A stretch of DNA of 64,000 bases from Paraburkholderia flava (GTDB lineage: Bacteria; Pseudomonadota; Gammaproteobacteria; Burkholderiales; Burkholderiaceae). Location: assembly GCF_004359985.1 (NCBI RefSeq), contig NZ_SMRO01000004.1, positions 248,001 to 312,000 of the forward strand, in the 5' to 3' direction. The notes below the pieces were generated by a model. The model was not told the DNA's origin and did no database searches. It worked only from the letters and a program-made list of their open reading frames with translations. A program made the position numbers and the translations under genes. Below, piece after piece: positions 48,881 to 59,308 of the stretch (position 1 is its first letter; every line of letters begins with the position of its first letter).

Positions 48881-51800
48881 ATGTGGTTCACGCGCATCAG
48901 CATCCGCAACCCGGTGCTCGCCACGATGATGATGGCGGCGTTTCTCGTCATCGGGCTGTTCTCGTATCAACGGCTCAAGGTCGACCAGTTTCCGGACATC
49001 ACATTTCCGGTCGTCGTCGTGCAGACGGCCTATCCCGGTGCGTCGCCGGAATCGGTCGAGTCCGACGTCACGCGCAAGATCGAGGAAGCGGTCAACACGA
49101 TCAGCGGCATCGAGCAGATCACGTCGCGCTCGTACGATGCGCAGTCGGTGGTGATCGTCGAGTTCGATCTGTCGGTCGATGCCGCGCAGGCGGCGCAGGA
49201 CGTGCGCGACAAGATCGCGCTGATCCGCCCGGACCTGCGCGACGGCGTGAAGGATCCGCGCGTGCTGCGCTACGACCCGTCCGATCTGCCGATCGTCACG
49301 GTCGCGATTTCGAGCGTGCCCGCAGCAGGCGGCACGCCATTGTCGACGCGCGATCTGACCACCGTCGCCGATCAGGTCGTGCGCAAGCGGCTCGAAACGG
49401 TACGCGGCGTCGGCTCGGTGTCGCTGGTCGGCGGCGTGAAGCGGCAGGTGCGCATCGACGTGCGGCCCGAACGTCTGCAGGCGCTGCAGGTCGGCGTCGA
49501 TCAGGTGATCCGCGCGGTGCAGAACGAGAATCAGGAGATTCCGGCCGGGCCACTCACGTCGCATGCGATCGAGCAGAGCGTGCAGGTGAAGGGCCGCTTC
49601 GCGACGCCCGACGAGTTCAAGCGCATCATCGTCGCGCGACGCGGTGCGCAGTCGGCGATTCCGACCGCGACGTCCGCGACGCAGCCGGTCACGCTCGACC
49701 AGGTCGCCGACGTCGTCGACGGTCAGGAGGAGCCCGACAGCATGGCGCTGCTCGACGGCCGCCGCGCGCTGTTCCTGTCGATCATCAAGGCGCAGGGCGA
49801 GAACACCGTCGAGGTCGCGCAGGGCATCCGCGACGAGGTCGCGCGGCTCGCCCCGCTGCTGCCGCCGGGCGTGAAGCTCGACATCACCGACGATTCATCG
49901 CTCGACATCGCGAACAGCGTCAACGAAGTGAAGCGCACGCTGTTCGAGGGCGCGCTGCTGACCGTGCTGATCGTGTTCCTGTTTCTCGGCTCATGGCGCA
50001 GCACGGTGATCACCGGCCTCACACTGCCGATCGCGTTGATCGGCACGTTCGCGTTCATGTACATGGCCGGCTTCACGATCAACGTGATCACGCTGATGGC
50101 GCTGTCGCTGTGCGTCGGCCTGCTGATCGACGATGCGATCGTCGTGCGCGAGAACATCGTGCGACATGTGCAGCTCGGCGCCGATCACCGCACCGCCGCG
50201 CTCGACGGCACGAAGGAAATCGCGCTCGCCGTGCTCGCGACCACGTTCTCGATCGTCGCTGTGTTCCTGCCGGTCGGTTTCATGGGCGGGATCATCGGGC
50301 GGTTTTTTCATCAGTTCGGCGTGACGGTTGCAGCGGCCGTGCTGATCTCGATGTTCGTGTCGTTCACGCTCGATCCGATGCTGTCGTCGATCTGGCCGGA
50401 CCCCGATCTGCACGACGCGGAAACTGGTCGCAAGGGTTATCGCTACGGCCGCGCGATCGCACGGTTTCTCGGCTTCTTCGATACGCAGGTGGACCGGCTC
50501 GCGGAGTTCTATCGCCGGTTGCTCGGCTGGGCGCTGCGGCATCGCAAGACGACGCTCGTCGTCGCGGCCGCGACGTTTTTCGGCAGCCTGTTCCTCGTGC
50601 CGTTCGTCGGTACCGAGTTCGTGCCGAACGCGGACTTCTCCGAAACGCAGGTCGGCATCTCGACGCCCGTGGGAACATCGCTAGACGCAACGTCCACGCG
50701 CGTCGCGCAGGTGCAGAAAATTCTGTCGACCTACCCCGAGGTCCGCTACACGTACGCGACCGTCAACTCCGGCGACACGCAGGGCAAGAACACCGCGATG
50801 ATCACCGTGCGGCTGAAGGACCGCCGCGACCGCACGCGCGGCGTGCAGCAGTTGAACGAGTTGTTTCGCACGCGGCTCGTGTCGGTTGCGGGCATCCAGG
50901 TCACGCAGATCGGCATGCCCGACGGCGCGGGCGGCTCGAAGGCGATCCAGCTGAGCCTGCAGGGCGACAACCTCGACGAACTGCGTCGTCTGTCCGATGC
51001 AGCGCAAGCGCGGCTCGCGAAGATCCCCGGCCTCGTCGATCTCGATGCAAGCCTGAAAGCGGACAAGCCGATCGTCGCGATCAACATGAAGCGCGAACTC
51101 GCGTCGGACCTCGGCGTCGGCGTCGCGGACGTCGGCACCGCGCTGCGCCCGCTGCTGTCCGGCGACGCGATCAGCACATGGCGCGCACCCGATGACCAGG
51201 ACTACGACGTGAGCGTACGGCTGCCGCCGTCGCAGCGCCAGGACGTCGACGACCTCGCGCGACTGATGATCGCGACCAACCGTACCGATGCGAACGGCGC
51301 GCCGGTGCTCGTGCCGCTGCGGCAGATCGCGGACATCGAGAAGACGACCGGCCCGAACGTGATCAACCGGCGCGATCTGCAGCGCGAGGTGGAGCTGTCG
51401 GCGAACGTCAACGGCCGAGCGCCAGGCGACGTCGCCGCCGACGTCGCGAAGACGCTCGACGCGATGCATCTGCCGGCTGGCTACCGTTACCGCTTTGAGG
51501 GCTCGACGAAGAGCATGAACGAGTCGTTCATCTACGCGGTGCAGGCGCTCGCGCTCGCGATCATCTTTATCTACATGATCCTCGCGTCGCAGTTCGCGAG
51601 CTTCGCGCAGCCGCTCGCGATCATGGCGTCGTTGCCGCTGACGCTGATCGGCGTGCTGCTCGCGCTGCTGCTGTTCGGCAGCACGCTGAACATGTTCTCG
51701 ATCATCGGCTTCGTGATGCTGATGGGGCTCGTCACGAAGAACGCGATCCTGCTGGTCGATTTCGCGAACCAGGCGCGGCGCGGCACGTTGCTCGATGCGT

Positions 51801-52081
51801 CGGGCAAGGGTCGCATGATGCCGCGCGACGAAGCGCTGCTCGAAGCCGCGCGCGTGCGGCTACGCCCGATCCTGATGACGACACTTGCGATGATCTTCGG
51901 GATGCTGCCGCTTGCGTCGGGGATCGGTGAAGGTGGAGAGCAGCGCGGGCCGCTGGGGCAGACTGTTATCGGTGGGGTGATTACTTCTTCGTTGCTGACG
52001 CTGGTGGTCGTGCCGGTGGTGTATGCGGTGCTGGATGATTGGGCGGGGTGGGTGCGGAGGAAGTGGGGGCGGCGGGGATGA
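48881..52081 (+). CDS. RND multidrug efflux permease (AcrB/MdtB type)
   Basis: A 1066-residue HAE1-family RND pump. It starts [18 protein letters not shown] and has twelve membrane helices with two large periplasmic loops. The proton-relay Asp pair is in [17 protein letters not shown] (helix 4), and the helix 10 Lys is in [16 protein letters not shown]. Other motifs are [13 protein letters not shown] and [17 protein letters not shown]. It exports drugs or lipophilic compounds, substrate unknown. It forms an operon with the adaptor; no outer-membrane channel gene follows. The last 100 bases are rich in G and T. Confidence 0.96.
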   Translation: MWFTRISIRNPVLATMMMAAFLVIGLFSYQRLKVDQFPDITFPVVVVQTAYPGASPESVESDVTRKIEEAVNTISGIEQITSRSYDAQSVVIVEFDLSVDAAQAAQDVRDKIALIRPDLRDGVKDPRVLRYDPSDLPIVTVAISSVPAAGGTPLSTRDLTTVADQVVRKRLETVRGVGSVSLVGGVKRQVRIDVRPERLQALQVGVDQVIRAVQNENQEIPAGPLTSHAIEQSVQVKGRFATPDEFKRIIVARRGAQSAIPTATSATQPVTLDQVADVVDGQEEPDSMALLDGRRALFLSIIKAQGENTVEVAQGIRDEVARLAPLLPPGVKLDITDDSSLDIANSVNEVKRTLFEGALLTVLIVFLFLGSWRSTVITGLTLPIALIGTFAFMYMAGFTINVITLMALSLCVGLLIDDAIVVRENIVRHVQLGADHRTAALDGTKEIALAVLATTFSIVAVFLPVGFMGGIIGRFFHQFGVTVAAAVLISMFVSFTLDPMLSSIWPDPDLHDAETGRKGYRYGRAIARFLGFFDTQVDRLAEFYRRLLGWALRHRKTTLVVAAATFFGSLFLVPFVGTEFVPNADFSETQVGISTPVGTSLDATSTRVAQVQKILSTYPEVRYTYATVNSGDTQGKNTAMITVRLKDRRDRTRGVQQLNELFRTRLVSVAGIQVTQIGMPDGAGGSKAIQLSLQGDNLDELRRLSDAAQARLAKIPGLVDLDASLKADKPIVAINMKRELASDLGVGVADVGTALRPLLSGDAISTWRAPDDQDYDVSVRLPPSQRQDVDDLARLMIATNRTDANGAPVLVPLRQIADIEKTTGPNVINRRDLQREVELSANVNGRAPGDVAADVAKTLDAMHLPAGYRYRFEGSTKSMNESFIYAVQALALAIIFIYMILASQFASFAQPLAIMASLPLTLIGVLLALLLFGSTLNMFSIIGFVMLMGLVTKNAILLVDFANQARRGTLLDASGKGRMMPRDEALLEAARVRLRPILMTTLAMIFGMLPLASGIGEGGEQRGPLGQTVIGGVITSSLLTLVVVPVVYAVLDDWAGWVRRKWGRRG

Positions 52082-52144
52082 GCGGCCCGCTCCGCGAAGT
52101 TGGTAAAGTAGCGATCTATTCGCCTCCTTCGCGGTCCCCTCCCC

Positions 52145-52408
52145 ATGCGCACCACCCGAGCCATCCACGCCGTCGAACGGCTAAAAACCCGCAGCGGCAA
52201 TTCTCAGTTCGCGGCGATCTCGCTATCGGGCGGCCTGTTCTACCTGGTCGATCGCTCAAGCGGCAGCGATGTGAAGATGTGCGATCCGCTTCCGCTCGAC
52301 GATTTCGCGAAGTTCGTCGATACGCTATCACCAGCGAAGCCGCGCAAGGCGAGCAAGTTCGACGTCGCGTTCGAGGCGCAGATCAAGAAGAGCGGGAAAC
52401 AGGACTGA
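52145..52408 (+). CDS. Small hypothetical protein
   Basis: An 87-residue soluble basic protein with no signal peptide: MRTTRAIHAVERLKTRSGNS, a central GGLFYLVDRSSGSDVKMCDP and a Lys-rich end. I do not recognise the family. It starts 63 bases after the RND permease, with a weak ribosome-binding site, and ends 24 bases before the convergent secreted-protein gene. Codon use is normal for the genome, which supports a real gene. Confidence 0.6.
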   Translation: MRTTRAIHAVERLKTRSGNSQFAAISLSGGLFYLVDRSSGSDVKMCDPLPLDDFAKFVDTLSPAKPRKASKFDVAFEAQIKKSGKQD

Positions 52409-52432
52409 CGACCGCTCTTCTGCGCATCACCG

Positions 52433-53581
52433 TCAATGCAGGTCCACCGCCAGCGTCTTGCCCGTCCCTTCCTGCGTCCACGTACCGACGAGGTGCCCGT
52501 CGGGTCGCGGCATCAGATCGAACACCGCCTTCGGTCCATTGTCGGGTGACTCGGTAAAGCGCAGCCCACCTTGCGGCAACGCTTTCGGCTCCAGCGCGAT
52601 GAGCTTGCCGACGCGATCGTAAAAGTAATAGTTGACGCTCCCGCTTTCCGTATCGATCACGAAGGTCACCGGATAACGGCCACCGAGCGTGCCGCGATAG
52701 ACGCCAATGCCGATGCCGCGCCCGCGCGCATCGATTGCGCAGTCCGTGCGACGCTGCACCAGCAGGCAGCGGCCGTAGTCGGACAGCAGCGGCGCCAGCT
52801 CCGCATAGGCGAAGCCATTGCTGAATTCGCCGAGATCGTCGAAGGCCTGCACCGCATGGGCCGCACATTGTTCGCGAACCACCATCAGCCGGTCAGGCGT
52901 CAGTTTCAATTCGTCTTCCGCAAGCTTGCCGTCGGCGATAAGCGGCCGGCAGTCGCCGTAGATCATGCGCTGGGTAGTCGGCGCATCTTCGTCGTCACCG
53001 GTCGACGGGGCCGCGTCCGCCGCATGCGGCTTCTCCGGCGGCAGCTTCGCGACGAAGTCGTCGAGCCGCTTCAGGCGTGCGCGTTGCACGTTGCGCGTGA
53101 GGGTCGCCAGCCCCTGCGGACTGAATAGCACGCCCACCGTCAGAATCTGCCCGGAGTGCGCATCGAAGTTGTACGTATGCTCGCCCGCCGACGGGTAAGC
53201 GCCCATGTACTCGCCGAATATCGCCACGGACCACCAGCCCGGAACATTGGCAGCGACCTTGTAATCGAGCGACGTCACACCGTCGCGAATGCCCGACGGC
53301 GGCCATATGGGCTTCGCCGGGTTCTTCGGGTCGGTGGCAGGCGGTGCTTCCACTTCCGAGACGAACAGCCAGTCGTTGATCCGCTGCATTGCATCGGCGT
53401 CGCCGCTATTCGCCGTGCCCGTCACGTACGGCAAGCGATACGGACCCGGGTTCATGCCGTGACCGGATGCCTTCATGCTGACCGTATCGACATGAAGCTG
53501 GGCCTGTGCCGCACGCGGCATGCCCGTCAGACACAAGGTCGCGCAAAGAACAGCAGACAGGGGGAGCAGTTTTAGCTTCAT
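52433..53581 (-). CDS. Secreted protein of unknown function
   Basis: A 382-residue protein with a clear signal peptide (LLPLSAVLCATLCLTG...AQAQ, cut near residue 28). The mature part has LPYVTGTANSGDADAMQRIN, GWWSVAIFGEYMGAYPSAGE and YNFDAHSGQILTV, a pattern reminiscent of DUF3298/PdaC-like periplasmic domains, but I cannot assign it. Four Cys residues (CRPL, QCAAH, RCLLV, DCAID) could form disulfides. It is alone on its strand, with the GNAT gene 41 bases upstream. Confidence 0.75.
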   Translation of the reverse strand: MKLKLLPLSAVLCATLCLTGMPRAAQAQLHVDTVSMKASGHGMNPGPYRLPYVTGTANSGDADAMQRINDWLFVSEVEAPPATDPKNPAKPIWPPSGIRDGVTSLDYKVAANVPGWWSVAIFGEYMGAYPSAGEHTYNFDAHSGQILTVGVLFSPQGLATLTRNVQRARLKRLDDFVAKLPPEKPHAADAAPSTGDDEDAPTTQRMIYGDCRPLIADGKLAEDELKLTPDRLMVVREQCAAHAVQAFDDLGEFSNGFAYAELAPLLSDYGRCLLVQRRTDCAIDARGRGIGIGVYRGTLGGRYPVTFVIDTESGSVNYYFYDRVGKLIALEPKALPQGGLRFTESPDNGPKAVFDLMPRPDGHLVGTWTQEGTGKTLAVDLH

Positions 53582-53622
53582 CGTAAATAGAAAAGGATTG
53601 CGTTACTGATTCGTCCGGTTCG

Positions 53623-54108
53623 TCAGGCGTGCGCGGAATCATCGCTCCCGCCCGTTCGCGCCGGTCTAACGTAATAGATATCCCACTCTTCCTCGTCGAC
53701 CTTCTGGAACCCATGGCGTTGATAAAAGCGGTTCGCATCGCTGTCACGAAGCGCCCCCACCTTGACTGCAACCGAACGCGAATCGGCGTCGGCAAAGACG
53801 CTGTCGAGCACCGCTGAACCGATCCCTGTTCCCTGATGTTCCGGAAGGACGTACAGGTTTTCGAGCACCACGCAATCGTCCGCGGGCTTTACCACGACGA
53901 AGCCAACCGATACCTCATCGACCACAATGAATCGACAGAACGCAGGATCGAACGACGACAGAAAACGATCTCGCGCCCGCTGGGGATCAAAGCGGCCAAC
54001 GCGCTCCAGACTTTCCCGCATCGCGTCGATACGCATGTTGACCAGCGTTTCGGCATCGCCGTGCGTGGTGTTCGCGAATGTCAATTTCAACTGCGGCTCC
54101 TTGTTCAT
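53623..54108 (-). CDS. GNAT family N-acetyltransferase
   Basis: A 161-residue single GNAT domain. The acetyl-CoA motif A is LENLYVLPEHQGTGIGSAVL with the Q/R-x-x-G-x-G/A loop, preceded by VGFVVVKPADDCVVL, and followed by FYQRHGFQKVDEE. The substrate is unknown. It starts 23 bases after the DUF2071 gene, so the two are probably one transcript. Confidence 0.87.
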   Translation of the reverse strand: MNKEPQLKLTFANTTHGDAETLVNMRIDAMRESLERVGRFDPQRARDRFLSSFDPAFCRFIVVDEVSVGFVVVKPADDCVVLENLYVLPEHQGTGIGSAVLDSVFADADSRSVAVKVGALRDSDANRFYQRHGFQKVDEEEWDIYYVRPARTGGSDDSAHA

Positions 54109-54131
54109 CCCTCGTCAAATGCGCTGACGAT

Positions 54132-55109
54132 CTACACCAACCGCTCCGACAACACCCGAAACTCCACCCCCGGCACGACAAAGCAGAACGGCACACCGAC
54201 CGCCCCGATCCGTTCGAGAAATTCACCGCCCGTCGTGTCGCCGACTGCTTCAAGAGGCTGCACGGTATCGATGTCGATCGGCAGATCGATCGTGCCGTAC
54301 GCGAGACGACCGCAATCGTCGACGTGCGTGATCGCACCGTGTTGCAGGCACAGGAACGACAACGCGCCGTCCCACGAATCGAAAAACGGCGTGAGCGAAG
54401 CCGGCAACGCACGGCTTGTCGACGCGACCGCGTCGCACTGAAAATCCGGCGCGCTACCGCTTCCGCCGAGGATAGTCGTGCTGTACCGACCATCGCCGGC
54501 AACATGCTGCATCCGATCCGCCACATGCGCCGGTAGTGCATCGCTGAACAGACGACAACCGATCGCATACAGCGGATTGTCGAAGACGTTCCTGACGAAC
54601 AGCACGGTCGACCCGGACTCCGCATCGCCGGGAAACGTATCGACGTAAAAGCGCCAGTTGCTTTGCAACGGCGACGGCAACAGGCGCCGCAGCGGTCCCG
54701 CAAGCGTCGGCCCAAAATGACGATGCGCGTAAGTCAGGATCGTGAACAGCGTCTTGCCGTCGCGTTCCATCAGCGTCACATCCGGCGGCACCAGATGCGC
54801 GACCGCCGCGAGGTCGACGACCCACGTGCAGTACACGATGTCCTCGACGTCGCTTGCGAGCGTCATGAACGGCAGCCGCGACGCGATCGCGCGACGCACG
54901 CGCAGCAACGCGGTACACGTGACCAGCCGGTCGACGAGCGCACCGATCAGGCCTCCCCCGGGATAAACGAAATCGTTGCGGTCCAACACGGGTTGCTCCG
55001 TTGCAGGGTCGAGGCTGCGGTACAAACGATGCACCTTCGACGTTATAGATCCGACGACCTGGGTCCCACGACAAGGCGCTAGAATTCCCGATAGCCGCGA
55101 TAATCGCAA
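54132..55109 (-). CDS. DUF2071 (YqjF-like, acetoacetate-decarboxylase-like fold) protein
   Basis: A 325-residue cytoplasmic protein. The family region begins near residue 80 (LASDVEDIVYCTWVVDLAAVAHLVPPDVTL, quoted in part) and contains FTILTYAHRHFGP and FLCLQHGAITHVDD. The function of DUF2071 is unknown. The first 45 or so residues (RLSRLSGILAPCRGTQVVGS) are not conserved-looking, so translation may start later, for example at a GTG or further Met; the N-terminus is uncertain. It is divergent from creB, with 74 bases between. Confidence 0.75.
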   Translation of the reverse strand: MRLSRLSGILAPCRGTQVVGSITSKVHRLYRSLDPATEQPVLDRNDFVYPGGGLIGALVDRLVTCTALLRVRRAIASRLPFMTLASDVEDIVYCTWVVDLAAVAHLVPPDVTLMERDGKTLFTILTYAHRHFGPTLAGPLRRLLPSPLQSNWRFYVDTFPGDAESGSTVLFVRNVFDNPLYAIGCRLFSDALPAHVADRMQHVAGDGRYSTTILGGSGSAPDFQCDAVASTSRALPASLTPFFDSWDGALSFLCLQHGAITHVDDCGRLAYGTIDLPIDIDTVQPLEAVGDTTGGEFLERIGAVGVPFCFVVPGVEFRVLSERLV

Positions 55110-55183
55110 GCGCTTTACCGGATCATCGCTTTCGCAGCAGCTACCCGCACACGCCCTCAGCCCCTCAGCCCCTGACCCGCGCG

Positions 55184-55903
55184 ATGACCCAACCCAGCAT
55201 CCTCGTCGTCGAAGACGAACCCGCGATCGCCGACACGATCCTCTACGCGCTGCGCACCGACGGCATGCAGACCGAGCACTGCTCGCTCGGCCACGCGGCG
55301 CTGGAGCGGCTACGCGCGCAGCCGTTCGATCTGGTGATCCTCGACGTCGGCCTGCCCGACGTCGGCGGCTTCGAGGTCTGCCGTAGTCTGCGCACGTTCA
55401 CCGACGTGCCCGTGATCTTCCTCACCGCACGTCACGAGGAAGTCGATCGCGTGGTGGGACTCGAGATCGGCGCCGACGACTACGTCGTGAAGCCGTTCTC
55501 GCCGCGCGAACTCGCGGCACGCGTGCGCGTGATCCTGCGGCGCACGGGTACGCGAGCCGCGACGCCTACAACCATGACCCAGCAGGCACAGCCCGTTGCC
55601 CCCGGTTTCGAACTCGACGACGCAGGCGCCCGCGTAACCTATCGCGGACAGCGCCTCGACCTGACCCGCTACGAGTACCGCCTGCTCGCACTGCTGGTGC
55701 GCCACCCCGGCCGGATCTACTCGCGTACGCAGTTGATGGACCTCGTCTGGCACGACGCGATCGACACGATCGACCGCACCGTCGATACCCATGTGAAAAC
55801 CGTCCGCGCAAAACTGCGCGCGATCGACCCCGCCAGCGATCCGATCCGCACGCATCGCGGCATGGGCTATTCGCTCGAAACGCTCGAAGCCCACGAAAGC
55901 TGA
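55184..55903 (+). CDS. creB: Response regulator CreB
   Basis: A 239-residue OmpR-family regulator. The receiver domain (1-120) has acidic residues EDEPAIADTIL, phospho-acceptor Asp54 (LVILDVGLPDVGG), and Lys in VVKPFSPRELAARV. The winged-helix DNA-binding domain (about 145-235) has LTRYEYRLLALLVRHPGRIY and RTVDTHVKTVRAKL. It is called CreB because creC and creD follow in order and a CreB tag lies before creD. CreBC responds to metabolic or cell-wall stress. Confidence 0.92.
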   Translation: MTQPSILVVEDEPAIADTILYALRTDGMQTEHCSLGHAALERLRAQPFDLVILDVGLPDVGGFEVCRSLRTFTDVPVIFLTARHEEVDRVVGLEIGADDYVVKPFSPRELAARVRVILRRTGTRAATPTTMTQQAQPVAPGFELDDAGARVTYRGQRLDLTRYEYRLLALLVRHPGRIYSRTQLMDLVWHDAIDTIDRTVDTHVKTVRAKLRAIDPASDPIRTHRGMGYSLETLEAHES

Positions 55904-55921
55904 GCCAGGAACAAACCGCTC

Positions 55922-57376
55922 ATGCACATCGGACTCCGCATCTTCTTCGGCTTCTTCCTGATCGTCGGGCTGGCCGCGTTTCTGACGCTGCATGTATTCG
56001 TCGAAGAGGTCAAACCCGGCGTGCGCGAAGCGATGGAAGACACGCTCGTCGATACCGCGCAGGTACTCGCCGTGCTCGCCGCCGACGACATGAAGCGCGG
56101 TCACATCGCCGACGGCACGTTCGCGCATCAGCTGCGCGCGCTGCGCGACAACCGCGTCGACGCGACCGTGTGGGGCCTGCACAAGAACATGATCGACTAC
56201 CGCATCTACGTGACGGACGCGCACGGCATCGTGCGCTTCGACTCGTCGGGCATGGCGCTCGGTGCGGACTACTCGCGCTGGAACGATGTCTATCTGACGC
56301 TACAGGGCAAATACGGCGCACGCAGCACGCGTTCGGATCCCAACGACGACAGCAGCACCGTGATGCACGTCGCCGCGCCGATCCGCGACGGCGACAGGAT
56401 CATCGGCGTGCTGACGGTCGCGAAACCCAACCAGACGATGGCGCCGTTCATCGAGCGCAGCCAGCGCAAGATCATGCTGTACGGTCTGCTGCTGATGGGC
56501 GGTGCGTCGGTGATCGGCGTCGCGTGCACGCTGTGGCTCGTCGTCGGCATGCGGCGGTTGCAACGTTACGCGCGCGCAGCGGCAGCCGGCGAGCGCGCGC
56601 AGATGCCATTGCGCGGCGCGAGCGAGCTGGCTGAACTGGGGCGCGCGGTCGAAAGCATGCGCGAGCAGCTGGAGAGCAAACAGTACGTCGAGCACTACAT
56701 TCACACGCTCACGCACGAGATGAAGAGTCCGCTCGCGGCGATCAGCGGCGCCGCCGAACTGCTGCACGAAGACATGGCCGCCGACGATCGCCATCGCTTC
56801 GTCGACAACATCCACAAGCAGGCCGCGCGACTCGACCAGATGATCCGCAAGCTGCTTGCGCTCGCGGAAGTCGAGCAGCGGCAGCGCCTCGAAACATCGG
56901 AACCGGTTGCGCTGATTCCGCTACTCGAACAGTTGCTGCAGCAGGCCGAGCCGCGGGCACGCAAACGTAGTCTCACGCTGCGGTTGGCCGTCACGCCGCA
57001 AGATCAATCCGTTCCGCCCGTGCAAGGCGATCCGTTCCTGCTGCACCAGGCGCTGTCGAACCTGCTGGACAATGCGCTCGATTTCGCGCCGTCGTCGAGT
57101 GTGGTTACGGTGACGGTCGAGTACGGCGCAGGAAGTCAGCCCAATACGATCGACGTGCGCGTGAGCGACGACGGCCCAGGCATTCCCGACTACGCGCTGC
57201 CCCGGCTGTTCGAACGCTTCTATTCGCTGCCCCGCCCCGGCGGCGGCGATAAGAGCACGGGGCTCGGGCTGTGCTTCGTGCGCGAAGTCGCGCTGCTGCA
57301 TCATGGACACATCGCGCTTGCCAATCGCGTGGAAGGCGGCGCGTGCGCGACGCTGACGCTGCCTGTCGCCGCATAG
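55922..57376 (+). CDS. creC: Sensor histidine kinase CreC
   Basis: A 484-residue membrane kinase. Helix 1 is residues about 4-26 (IFFGFFLIVGLAAFLTLHVF). A periplasmic sensor domain (to about 185) and helix 2 (LLLMGGASVIGVACTLWLVV) precede HAMP. The phospho-His is His265 in LTHEMKSPLAAISGAAELL. The ATPase part has NLLDNALDF (N box), DDGPGIPD and STGLGLCFVRE. It starts 18 bases after creB and ends about 100 bases before creD. It phosphorylates CreB. Confidence 0.93.
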   Translation: MHIGLRIFFGFFLIVGLAAFLTLHVFVEEVKPGVREAMEDTLVDTAQVLAVLAADDMKRGHIADGTFAHQLRALRDNRVDATVWGLHKNMIDYRIYVTDAHGIVRFDSSGMALGADYSRWNDVYLTLQGKYGARSTRSDPNDDSSTVMHVAAPIRDGDRIIGVLTVAKPNQTMAPFIERSQRKIMLYGLLLMGGASVIGVACTLWLVVGMRRLQRYARAAAAGERAQMPLRGASELAELGRAVESMREQLESKQYVEHYIHTLTHEMKSPLAAISGAAELLHEDMAADDRHRFVDNIHKQAARLDQMIRKLLALAEVEQRQRLETSEPVALIPLLEQLLQQAEPRARKRSLTLRLAVTPQDQSVPPVQGDPFLLHQALSNLLDNALDFAPSSSVVTVTVEYGAGSQPNTIDVRVSDDGPGIPDYALPRLFERFYSLPRPGGGDKSTGLGLCFVREVALLHHGHIALANRVEGGACATLTLPVAA

Positions 57377-57380
57377 CGAC

Positions 57381-57396
57381 TTCACACCCGCTTCAC
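57381..57396. promoter_or_regulatory. CreB-binding tag before creD
   Basis: TTCACACCCGCTTCAC is two TTCAC half-sites with a 6-base spacer, exactly the cre/blr-tag known for CreB-type regulators (TTCACnnnnnnTTCAC). A third TTCAC is at 57425-57429. It lies 84 bases before the creD start, just after creC, so CreB should activate creD from its own promoter. Confidence 0.8.
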
Positions 57397-57479
57397 ACAG
57401 ACCCCACACCCACTTTCGACGCCCTTCACACCGCTCGCCGAAGCTGACGGCTCCGCTCTCATCGCGAGTCCATCAGAAA

Positions 57480-58898
57480 ATGAATCGAGCCCTGTTGTTC
57501 AAGTCCATCATCGTCGCGTTCCTGATGCTGGTCATCCTCATCCCGTTGAAGATGGTCGGCAACACCGTCGACGAGCGCAACGCGTCGCGCGACGAAGCGA
57601 CCCGTAGCGTATGGGCCAGCTACGCCGGTCCGCAAACCGTCACGGGCCCTGTCCTCGTCGTGCCCTACACCGAGACGATCGATGGGCCCGATCCCAGCGA
57701 CTCGAAGCATCCCGACCTGTCCGTACTGCACATCGAAAGAAAGCAGGTACTGGTGTTCCCGAAGACGCTGGCCATAAAGTCCGACGTCAAACCGAACGAA
57801 CGGTATCGCGGCATCTACAAGGTGCTCGTGTACGAGATGCAGAGTCAGTGGGACGGCACGATCGAGCTGCCCGATCTGAACCAGTTGCCGCTATCGCCGG
57901 GACATCAGCGTTTCGACATCGGGCAGCCGTATCTGTCGATCGGCGTCAGCGATATTCGCGGCCTGATGGCGGTGCCGGTGCTGAACGTCGGCGGCAAGAA
58001 GCTGACGATGGAGCGCGGCCCGCAACTGTCGAGTCTGAAGCAGGGTCTGCATGCGGACATCGATCTCGGCGCTGCAACGAGCGCCGCAAACGCTCCCCGC
58101 ACCGTGCCGTTCTCGATGACGCTGCCGCTGCTCGGCGCACAAACGCTCGCGTTCGCGCCGATCGCCGAGCAGAACGACGTGACGGTGAGTTCGTCGTGGG
58201 CGCATCCGAGCTTCGACGGCGCGTTCCTGCCGCGTACACGAGACATCAGCGATAAGGGCTTCAACGCGAAATGGGACATCACGTCGTACAACACGAAGGC
58301 CCGCGATCAGATCAGCGCCACCAGCCCCAACCCCGGCGACGATCCGATCGAGGCGATGTCCGTGACGTTGATGGATCCGATCAACGTGTACGTGCAAACC
58401 GACCGCGCGATGAAATACGGCGTGCTCTTCGTGCTGCTGACGTTCACCGGTTTTTTCATGTTCGAGCTGATCAAGCAGCTGCGGATTCACCCGATCCAGT
58501 ATCTGCTCGTCGGGCTTTCGCTGGCGTTGTTCTTCCTGCTGCTGTTGAGCCTGTCCGAGCACATGGTGTTTATCCTCGCGTATCTGATCGCCTCGACGGG
58601 CTGTATCGGGTTGCTGGGCTTCTACCTGACGTTCGTGCTGCACAGCTGGAAACGCGGCGTGGGGTTCGGCGTGCTGCTGACGATTTTGTACGGTGCGCTG
58701 TATGGCCTGCTGCAATCGGAGGACAACGCGCTGATACTCGGTTCGCTGCTGCTGTTCGCGATCCTCGCGACGATCATGCTGCTGACGCGGCGGATCGACT
58801 GGTATGCGGTGGGTGAAGCGTGGCAGCCGTTGCGGGAGGTGCGGGCAGCGGTCGAGGGATCTGCAGCAGCGACCGACGCAAAGGGCACTCGCGACTAA
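57480..58898 (+). CDS. creD: Inner membrane protein CreD
   Basis: A 472-residue membrane protein. One N-terminal helix (about 8-25), a large periplasmic domain (about 30-310) with SSWAHPSFDGAFLPRTRDIS, and a C-terminal cluster of about five helices (LLTFTGFFMFELIKQLRIHP, FLLLLSLSEHMVFILAYLIA). CreD is the main target of CreBC; it affects envelope stability and beta-lactam or colicin tolerance in other bacteria. The CreB tag upstream supports regulation here. The ATG follows a weak leader (CATCAGAAA). Confidence 0.94.
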   Translation: MNRALLFKSIIVAFLMLVILIPLKMVGNTVDERNASRDEATRSVWASYAGPQTVTGPVLVVPYTETIDGPDPSDSKHPDLSVLHIERKQVLVFPKTLAIKSDVKPNERYRGIYKVLVYEMQSQWDGTIELPDLNQLPLSPGHQRFDIGQPYLSIGVSDIRGLMAVPVLNVGGKKLTMERGPQLSSLKQGLHADIDLGAATSAANAPRTVPFSMTLPLLGAQTLAFAPIAEQNDVTVSSSWAHPSFDGAFLPRTRDISDKGFNAKWDITSYNTKARDQISATSPNPGDDPIEAMSVTLMDPINVYVQTDRAMKYGVLFVLLTFTGFFMFELIKQLRIHPIQYLLVGLSLALFFLLLLSLSEHMVFILAYLIASTGCIGLLGFYLTFVLHSWKRGVGFGVLLTILYGALYGLLQSEDNALILGSLLLFAILATIMLLTRRIDWYAVGEAWQPLREVRAAVEGSAAATDAKGTRD

Positions 58899-59185
58899 GA
58901 GGTGTCGCGCGGCGGGGGCGATCGGTACGGCCTCGCCGCGTGCGATTTTTTCTCCGCCCCGTTAGCGGGCGGAGCGTACCGTTTTCAAACCGCTGCGTTG
59001 TTTCGTGGCTGCAACGCAAGCACCAGCGCGATCCGCTGCGCTGCATCTGCACGGACCGGGTGCGCAGCCCGCCATCGTCATGCGGCGGCCACTGCCAGCT
59101 CACCTTCGCTGGGGCCGTTAGCCCCGATCCCGCCCCTCACATCACACGAACCACAACCCACTTCCCCGTCAAATCCTATCAATAC
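58899..59185. other. Intergenic region creD to ohr promoter
   Basis: This 287-base stretch contains a hairpin with 8-bp arms (CTCCGCCC at 58952-58959 and GGGCGGAG at 58967-58974) that may mark the end of the creD transcript; T's lie before, not after, the stem. No gene is supported in it. Confidence 0.4.
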
Positions 59186-59269
59186 ATCGCATACGATTTA
59201 ATCTTATACGATTGACATCGCCAAAATTCTTCTCTATTGTTCGACGCATGCGATTACATCGCATGCGAT
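59186..59269 (+). promoter_or_regulatory. ohr promoter with OhrR-type operator palindromes
   Basis: A sigma70-like promoter is visible: TTGACA at 59212-59217, 17-base spacer, TATTGT at 59235-59240. The palindrome ATCGCATGCGAT is at 59258-59269, next to another GCATGCGAT at 59246-59254, near the likely transcription start. A one-base variant, ATCGCATACGAT, is upstream at 59186-59197. The same 12-mer occurs before ohrR, so these are the likely OhrR sites. Confidence 0.75.
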
Positions 59270-59308
59270 ATAAAACACCGAGACACCTTACCTATCAAGG
59301 AAACCAGC

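Noticed and set aside
51960..52081. G/T-rich end of the RND gene as a fourth repeat footprint
   Set aside because: No repeat copy is nearby; the effect covers only about 100 bases and is weaker. It is kept as a caution for the footprint finding.
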